Source: Mesocentrotus franciscanus
Lineage: Eukaryota > Echinodermata > Echinoidea > Camarodonta > Strongylocentrotidae
DNA length: 64,000 nt
NCBI GenBank assembly: GCA_037976565.1
Contig: CP137666.1
Location: 62,122,605-62,186,604 of the forward strand
Direction of reading: 5' to 3'
Shown here: positions 63,201-64,000 of the stretch, piece by piece
How positions within the stretch are numbered: position 1 is the first letter of the stretch
How the letters are laid out: the number at the start of each line of letters is the position of its first letter
The notes under the pieces: model-generated
What the model was told of the DNA's origin: nothing
The model's input: only the letters and a program-made list of their open reading frames with translations
The model's database searches: none
Position numbers and translations under genes: made by a program

Positions 63201-63809
63201 CCTAAGGCCATTCCATCGAAGCTGCGACCATGAAAATCTCAAAATATGCAGTTCTGATATATAATTTCCAAACAGGAATAGCAAATCGGTTGATTGTAGT
63301 CAAGAAACATTGTTTTAAAGCTAAGGAAATATCAGTCTTGAGTGGGCACTATTCAACATAAAGAATTTATTATTTACAATTTCCCAGAAACTTGAATTCA
63401 TGCACCGGCTTGCTCGATAATCTTGACTTGGATTTTGTTTTTTGTTGCATTTAACCTCAAATTGTGATTATCACACCATTCAACAAAACGATTAATCTCA
63501 GAAATGTATATATATTTATACACACATACACCCCAACATACACCCTTACATACACACAAAGTTTTAATACCAGTGTATAATGATAAACATCATTTATATT
63601 ACAATTTTTGACTTTTTTGTTTTGTATTTGATGCCACAGTCTGAACACTGTGGCATCAGAGCTTTTCCAAAGGGAACTAAAGACTGGCTATGTTTTAATT
63701 CATTACCAATTTACCATTTTGTTTGTTTTGAAAGAATGTGTGCAGTCTTTGGTGGCATTTATGTTCTTCGAACCACCATCAGCAGTATGATAACAGACTC
63801 TGAAAACAA
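33152..63809 (+). CDS. CHM: CHM/REP, Rab escort protein (choroideremia-type), 5' ten exons, partial
   Basis: REP binds newly made Rab GTPases, presents them to geranylgeranyltransferase II and delivers them to membranes; it belongs to the GDI/REP family and is cytosolic. Exons: 33152-33203, 47364-47430, 51870-51942, 53888-54021, 54381-54762, 55426-55528, 56787-56907, 60154-60269, 60912-61018, 63735-63809, about 410 codons of an expected 650 or so. The N-terminus DDIVIGTG plus [20 protein letters not shown] is the dinucleotide-fold motif of the family. [40 protein letters not shown] and [12 protein letters not shown] are GDI/REP conserved blocks. All phases agree except between exons 5 and 6, where a short exon (about 14 nt) seems unlocated. 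The 3' part lies beyond the window. Intron 1 is about 14 kb and full of transposons. Confidence 0.93.
33325..33378. repeat. Hairpin with GTCGGC trinucleotide-type loop
   Basis: Arms AACTCCGGGGAGCTCC and GGAGCTCCCCGGAGTT enclose a (GTCGGC)n loop. A stable foldback immediately inside CHM intron 1. Confidence 0.8.
33388..34552. mobile_element. DNA element with 65-bp inverted ends
   Basis: Left end from about 33388 (TAGACAGAAATAACCGTCTG then GGGTCATTCTTTAATAAAAC) and right end to 34552 (GTTTTATTAAAGAATGACCC then ATTTTCTGTCTAGA) are inverted. The interior contains a further inverted pair, about 34185-34263 and 34392-34475, each with GGAGCCAGATGCAATCTCAG or its complement, around an ATCAGT-rich centre. 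The left part (33480-34190) is also an inverted copy of 44230-44830. No transposase seen. Confidence 0.7.
34578..34699. repeat. 55-bp arm foldback
   Basis: Arms 34578-34632 and 34645-34699 are reverse complements with three mismatches and a 12-base loop, from TAGACCGAAAATTTCTGT inward to GCAGGGTCG. The TAGACCGAAA terminus also ends the repeats at 34250, 34395 and 35095. Confidence 0.9.
34800..34938. repeat. 53-bp arm foldback with a telomere-like loop
   Basis: Arms 34800-34852 and 34886-34938 are reverse complements with two mismatches (from GGCTAACTCGGACCAAAGAC inward to GGTCAGTTTTT). The 33-base loop contains TTTAGGGTTATGGTTAGGGT, close to the TTAGGG telomere repeat. Confidence 0.9.
35322..35746. 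mobile_element. Long foldback element, about 190-bp arms
   Basis: Arms about 35322-35515 and 35563-35746 are inverted copies with scattered mismatches. They begin TGTTATGTTTCTTACC and run inward through ACTTATAATATACACTTTC to a GTGGGGTGCG-containing core. Only about 50 bases separate them. No open frame. Confidence 0.85.
35863..38961 (+). pseudogene. LINE ORF1 (PHD-like finger, coiled coil), disrupted
   Basis: Starts [20 protein letters not shown], is interrupted by the element at 35996-36944 and resumes around 36953. A zinc-finger region [15 protein letters not shown] then, after a frameshift near 37545, [16 protein letters not shown] forms a PHD-like C-x2-C...WYH-x2-C pattern. A coiled-coil-like stretch around [20 protein letters not shown] follows. 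Another frameshift is near 38125, and a Pro/Ser/Lys-rich basic tail extends to 38961. PHD-type ORF1 proteins occur in several CR1 and Jockey-like LINE families. The protein probably binds the element RNA. Confidence 0.65.
35996..36944. mobile_element. hAT-like MITE with 8-bp duplication CCAAAATA inside LINE ORF1
   Basis: Ends CCCGGGGTCACTCGCATACC and its complement GGTATGCGAGTGACCCCGG are flanked by CCAAAATA (35988-35995, 36945-36952). The interior has about four tandem units of roughly 32 bp (36050-36215) with GGACCCCTAAATGGC. The insertion splits the LINE ORF1 near codon 42, so it is younger than the LINE. Confidence 0.88.
39461..40209. mobile_element. piggyBac-like non-autonomous element (copy A), TTAA target
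   Basis: The element begins CCCTAATAAGGCCGGG and ends with the inverted CCCCGGCCTTATTAGGG. It is flanked by TTAA on both sides (39457-39460 and 40210-40213). TTAA duplication with CCC...GGG ends is the piggyBac signature. There is no transposase; the interior is AT-rich and includes a CACGTGACTTTGTAAC string. It sits between LINE ORF1 and ORF2. A diverged copy in the opposite orientation is at 52674-53338. Confidence 0.9.
40385..44060 (+). pseudogene. LINE ORF2 (endonuclease and reverse transcriptase), disrupted
   Basis: APE domain: [23 protein letters not shown], (MITE at 40558-40722), [27 protein letters not shown] and [25 protein letters not shown] (42090), [16 protein letters not shown] (42280), [11 protein letters not shown] (42490), [16 protein letters not shown] (about 42670). 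The catalytic box reads [10 protein letters not shown] (about 42800), where A-D-D is expected, so the first catalytic Asp has become His. Frame breaks lie near 42070, 42410, 42660, 43080 and 43770. The C-terminus has [12 protein letters not shown]. The longest open stretch is 40849-42096. The enzyme cannot be active. Confidence 0.8.
40558..40722. mobile_element. 165-bp MITE with TA target, inside LINE ORF2
   Basis: Ends TAGGGACTTTTAGATTT and AAATCTAAAAGTCCCTA are inverted, with TA at both outer edges, as expected for a Tc1/mariner-type MITE. A second inverted pair (GTGGACTGC and GCAGTCCAC) lies inside. It splits the endonuclease domain between TDNTLI and the downstream part. Confidence 0.85.
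44879..45378. other. Assembly gap of exactly 500 N
   Basis: A run of 500 N. The 13 bases before it (TTAATAAAGAATG) are identical to the 13 bases after it, so the flanking contigs probably overlap and the gap may hold no real sequence. Open frames across it are meaningless. Confidence 0.98.
45401..46613. mobile_element. hAT element remnant with 8-bp duplication CCCATACC
   Basis: Ends CAGCGCTCAAAAT and AATTTGAGCCCTG are inverted, with CCCATACC on both sides (45393-45400, 46614-46621). GC-rich subterminal hairpins (CACGGGGGCGAT and similar) lie near both ends. It was inserted into the terminus of the inverted-arm element. A short open frame at 45893-45991 resembles the start of a hAT transposase. 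Confidence 0.88.
45893..45991 (+). pseudogene. Possible hAT transposase N-terminal remnant
   Basis: The frame reads [20 protein letters not shown] and ends after 32 codons. Many hAT transposases of the zinc-finger TTF type begin with a MEKF-like segment followed by Ser, Lys and Pro-rich sequence. It lies centrally in a hAT element, which makes it a plausible internal-deletion remnant. The evidence is short and weak. Confidence 0.35.
46646..47363. other. CHM intron 1, 3' end
   Basis: AT-rich sequence without identifiable element or exon before the CHM exon 2 acceptor at 47362-47363. Confidence 0.5.
47364..47430 (+). CDS. CHM: CHM exon 2
   Basis: Codes [20 protein letters not shown] and D. 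This completes the GxGxxES-type nucleotide-fold motif and the HVD segment found in all REP and GDI proteins. Acceptor ACCAG, donor GTAAGC. Confidence 0.95.
47930..51100 (-). CDS. LINE ORF2: APE endonuclease-reverse transcriptase with 2A-like motif
   Basis: Starts at ATG 51100 (an in-frame GTG lies at 51115) and codes about 1056 residues. In order: a hydrophobic N-terminus with a near-duplicate YTTDSC unit, then [12 protein letters not shown] (about residue 70), a virus-type 2A-like motif; APE endonuclease about 155-380 with [35 protein letters not shown] and GISDHSAIL; reverse transcriptase about 600-860 with [37 protein letters not shown] and IYADDIQLM. All catalytic residues are present. 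The final coding segment is lost by a frameshift in a GGGGG run (about 47957). In the other frame the usual C-terminal [13 protein letters not shown] block follows, ending at about 47817. Function: target-primed reverse transcription. Confidence 0.9.
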   Translation of the reverse strand: MKVAILISFVSIVCIVCYTTDSCTVLVHYTTDSCNVAVHHKGKYKYIGTPIQRYANSVSRFRILLLISGDISPNPGPSSQGPNCSDDSLTIDYTYDSQTLHALNIWDGRSSGKWREENHFVWDRLVSLGISRSCRRRRTHRGKRGGRDRFKDHLKFGTLNSRSLRNKSTIFQDFVVDHKLDFVCICETWLSSDDDAVVADLCPGSYIFKHCPRASGRGGGVAFLYKDSLQVIMSSENYDSFECMSATISSDSSCMDISVIYRPPGGHSFSKFLEEFSDFLDGRMFRTPPFVITGDLNIHLDNNSAPNTQKFNDLLTSHGISQLVKSPTHDKGHILDVVMVRNADDQIMCSKPQVIPGISDHSAILWKLNFAKPSRTHSTYVSRNIRDIDRETFANSIADCNITASATCSVEEAVHHYKLELGRVLDAHAPQRSRKVRNHADCPWYTNDIRTQKRIRRQLERKWRANGRLQTDKDLYCAQRDLVNSLVKRAKRSYFVDLIEDCRNDSRKLFSVANRLLNRRQSSPLPAHTDSQQMASTFTHFFQTKVKTICDSLSPDETPHHPLTSSSFEVIQPTTPKEIMSLLRKLPPKSCQLDPVPTKLLMDCSSTFAPILSYLINLSLEQAHVPSSLKIAHVTPLLKKPSLDRNSLQNYRPVSNLPFLFKILERVVFSRLSDYFLDNDLFDPFQSGYRTHHSVETLLVNVSNYILQGMDRGNSTALLLLDLSSAFDTVNHTILLNTLSSLGVKGEAYKWFESYLSYHSQIVCINGCKSVALPLSCGVPQGSVGGPTLFSIYLIGLRQVLLQHGIDYHIYADDIQLMISFNSDQAAAERAVHRLESCMADAHDWMLARSLKLNFDKCKFLIFGSKVQLSKVNINCISFSGHIIHLSQTCRNLGVMFDSHMTMSDQVSNICRSVRYQLRNIGFIRKYLSKSATEKLVHALISSRLDFGNALLINLPQNLLSKLQKLQNAAARIVSLTTKRTHISPVLQSLHWLPVKDRIVFKILLLTFHCVHGSAPQYLISLIQNYTPARPLRSSTSNFLVTPKLPKRGGKIICIL
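50870..50896 (-). other. 2A-like peptide motif GDISPNPGP
   Basis: Codes GDISPNPGP directly after the hydrophobic stretch RFRILLLIS, the layout of ribosome-skipping 2A sequences (consensus D-V/I-E-x-N-P-G-P). The Glu of the consensus is replaced by Ser here, so activity is uncertain. Related APE-type LINEs of sea urchins are known to carry functional 2A sequences. Confidence 0.7.
51870..51942 (+). CDS. CHM: CHM exon 3
   Basis: Codes [20 protein letters not shown] and KRNQ, aligned with [20 protein letters not shown] in human REP1. Confidence 0.95.
51954..52497. mobile_element. MITE with AAAGGGGAAGTCCACC ends
   Basis: Left end TAAAAGGGGAAGTCCACC and right end GGTGGACTTCCCCTTTA are inverted. 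Similarity continues inward for about 70 bases on each side (GTTGGTTTTAATAAAAGCAG and its counterpart). TA at both edges suggests a TA target. Located in CHM intron 3. A single related end is at 30788. Confidence 0.8.
52674..53338. mobile_element. piggyBac-like non-autonomous element (copy B), inverted relative to copy A
   Basis: Begins TTAA followed by CCCTAATGAGGG and is similar over its whole length to the reverse complement of 39461-40209. Shared strings include CACGTGACCTTTTGTCTTTG and AGAGATAAAACATTGGTTAT. The far end (CCCCGGCCTCAGATA) is degraded and lacks the second TTAA. Located in CHM intron 3. The open frame 53193-53396 is incidental. Confidence 0.85.
53888..54021 (+). CDS. CHM: CHM exon 4 (acidic insert)
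   Basis: Codes an acidic stretch ([20 protein letters not shown]) and then [20 protein letters not shown]. It falls in the variable REP insert and is placed by phase and splice sites. Confidence 0.85.
54381..54762 (+). CDS. CHM: CHM exon 5 (variable insert and RRFNIDL block)
   Basis: A long low-conservation insert rich in Ser, Thr and Asp ends in [20 protein letters not shown], which matches the family block IIKEGRRFNIDLVSK. Donor AAG|GTTAGT, phase 0. Confidence 0.92.
54763..55425. other. CHM intron 5 region containing a predicted missing micro-exon
   Basis: Splice phase and family length both call for a short exon, about 14 nt, between 54763 and 55425. The visible candidates fail: 54998-55011 creates a stop, and 55318-55350 does not correct the phase. 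Otherwise the stretch is AT-rich and featureless. Confidence 0.5.
55426..55528 (+). CDS. CHM: CHM exon 6
   Basis: Codes [20 protein letters not shown] and [14 protein letters not shown], aligned with [20 protein letters not shown] in human. The frame needs two bases from the preceding exon, but exon 5 ends in phase 0. Family comparison also predicts four or five residues (LLYSR-like) that are absent, so a micro-exon is missing from this model. The exact 5' boundary is therefore provisional. Confidence 0.88.
55920..56420 (+). repeat. AGGTCA-rich tandem repeat array in CHM intron 6
   Basis: Three to four units of about 145 bp with CCAATGAACTGATTAGATTT, TGGGGTCAAAGGTCA and CATGTATGTATCT strings. 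Perfect AGGTCAAAGGTCA motifs lie at 56040-56052 and 56188-56200. The frames on both strands are repeat artefacts. Confidence 0.8.
56787..56907 (+). CDS. CHM: CHM exon 7
   Basis: Codes [20 protein letters not shown] and [20 protein letters not shown], nearly identical in pattern to [20 protein letters not shown] in human. Confidence 0.96.
57628..57775 (-). repeat. SINE/L2 3'-end fragment and A-rich tract
   Basis: TAATAATAATAGTGGCTACT followed by TGTATAGCGCACAGG is the TTA tail and 3' end of an L2-type SINE on the - strand, truncated after about 70 bases. An A-rich and T-rich tract (57719-57770) follows. Confidence 0.55.
58540..59777 (-). pseudogene. Decayed DUF3504 tyrosine recombinase (Crypton-type/KIAA1958-like)
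   Basis: On the - strand, an N-terminal segment [16 protein letters not shown] starts at 59777. [15 protein letters not shown] and, in another frame, [15 protein letters not shown] follow. Then come [38 protein letters not shown] and [15 protein letters not shown] (to 59234). After a break come [20 protein letters not shown] and finally [20 protein letters not shown] with [13 protein letters not shown]. The HCLR and SGHH boxes are those of tyrosine recombinases. The order is that of DUF3504 proteins derived from Crypton transposons. At least four frame breaks and one in-frame stop (near 59103) are present. The residues after SGHHSETSI are AKKA, without the nucleophilic Tyr, so it is inactive. 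Located in CHM intron 7. Confidence 0.78.
60154..60269 (+). CDS. CHM: CHM exon 8
   Basis: Codes [20 protein letters not shown] and [18 protein letters not shown]. The IHSIAMTS block is diagnostic for the family. Confidence 0.96.
60912..61018 (+). CDS. CHM: CHM exon 9
   Basis: Codes [20 protein letters not shown] and [22 protein letters not shown] and GELPQCF are part of the conserved Rab-binding platform region. Confidence 0.96.
61248..61490 (-). mobile_element. SINE copy 2, first part (split by a LINE)
   Basis: Forward TAATAATAATAATGCTGGTT, TATATAGCACTTTACC and CTCCACTCCCTGGGGA match the SINE at 25156-25496. The head of the same copy continues at about 62013-62120 after the LINE tail. Confidence 0.75.
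61490..62015 (+). mobile_element. CR1-group LINE 3' end inserted into a SINE
   Basis: The frame 61466-61693 codes the end of an RT protein ([20 protein letters not shown] and [20 protein letters not shown]), followed by a 3' UTR ending TAAACTGAACTGAATGTAG. ATGTAGAT-type sequence at both junctions (61485 and 62020) is a probable target duplication. Only the last 70 or so codons remain. The tail type matches the LINE at 4150-5345. Confidence 0.75.
62013..62120 (-). mobile_element. SINE copy 2, tRNA-like head
   Basis: Forward ATGCCTTGGTAAGGAGATGA through GGTCTACGACACCT. On the - strand it starts AGGTGTCGTAGACCAATGGT, with a B-box-like GGGTACGAGCCC, as in the copy at 25156-25496. Confidence 0.7.
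62585..62900 (-). repeat. Possible LINE 3' UTR on the - strand
   Basis: ATTGAATTGAATTGAAT at 62585-62601 forward is the complement of a TTCAATTCAATTCAAT LINE tail. The next 250 bases (TTGATTCATCTGTCATACAA) look like a CR1-type 3' UTR. No coding part is recognisable. Confidence 0.35.
63004..63395. repeat. Weak inverted-repeat element
   Basis: AAAGTTTTGGGAAATTTTG (63015) and CAATTTCCCAGAAACTT (63380) form an imperfect inverted pair about 370 bp apart. Possible degraded MITE. Confidence 0.35.
63405..63500 (-). pseudogene. Reverse transcriptase fragment
   Basis: On the - strand the stretch codes [20 protein letters not shown] and NKIQVKII. The pattern (F-x-x-W-C-D-x-x-x-L-x-L-N-x-x-K-x-K) is the region just after the catalytic box in LINE reverse transcriptases. 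It is a very short relic in CHM intron 9. Confidence 0.6.
63735..63809 (+). CDS. CHM: CHM exon 10, last in the window
   Basis: Codes [20 protein letters not shown] and DSEN, following on from CFCR as in human [16 protein letters not shown]. Donor GTAAGT at 63810. The rest of the gene is outside the window. Confidence 0.95.
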
Positions 63810-64000
63810 GTAAGTGATTAATTTCCATAACCAGTAAATAACTTTCAATATACATGTAGATTAATAATTAATATATCTATTTATTATGAAAAAGCAAACC
63901 AGATACCGGTTATATTTTATGTAGTTGTGTTGAGGTCATAAGGAATGTATTGTCCTTGAAGTGATAGCTCTCTGTCTGATTAAAGCAGTGAGCATAGTCA
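63810..64000 (+). other. CHM intron 10, start
   Basis: Begins with the donor GTAAGT and is AT-rich. No feature is seen to the window edge. Confidence 0.6.

Overview
The window is a piece of a metazoan nuclear genome. It is AT-rich, its genes are split by many GT-AG introns, and it is crowded with transposon remnants. Two host genes can be read, both on the + strand and head to tail. Their proteins look like divergent animal orthologues. The repeat content (tRNA-derived SINEs with TAA tails, CR1/L2-like LINEs, arrays of AGGTCA-type repeats, many hAT-like MITEs) suggests a marine invertebrate deuterostome, most likely an echinoderm. That placement is inference, not proof.

Layout. 1-9.5 kb: no gene; inverted-repeat elements, a probable solo LTR, a 5'-truncated LINE and several minisatellites. 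9643-29265: a complete 14-exon TERF2IP (RAP1) gene. All splice phases agree and give 913 codons: a BRCT domain (exons 1-3), a Myb domain (exons 5-6), a very long linker (exons 7-12) and the RAP1 C-terminal domain (exons 13-14). The linker carries 29 tandem heptads of the SPRRTAP type, and four tandem acidic 16-residue repeats lie further on. Three hAT-type elements with intact 8-bp target duplications sit in its introns. 29.3-33.1 kb: intergenic.

33152 to the right edge: the first ten recognised exons of CHM (Rab escort protein); the gene runs off the window. Intron 1 (about 14 kb) is a nest of mobile DNA: foldback elements, a LINE broken by three later insertions, two inverted arms on either side of that LINE, a 500-N assembly gap and a hAT element. 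Intron 2 holds a nearly intact CR1/L2-type LINE on the - strand with a 2A-like motif. Intron 3 holds two MITE-type elements, one of them a second copy of the piggyBac-like MITE found inside the intron-1 LINE. Intron 7 holds a decayed tyrosine-recombinase (DUF3504/Crypton-type) gene. Intron 9 holds a SINE split by a LINE tail.

The two host genes have unrelated roles: RAP1 is a telomere shelterin and transcription factor, REP supports Rab prenylation. Nothing in the sequence shows co-regulation. The most unusual item is the SPRR heptad array in RAP1, which resembles the SPKK/SPRR minor-groove-binding motifs of sea-urchin sperm histones. No CRISPR, prokaryotic or phage feature is present.
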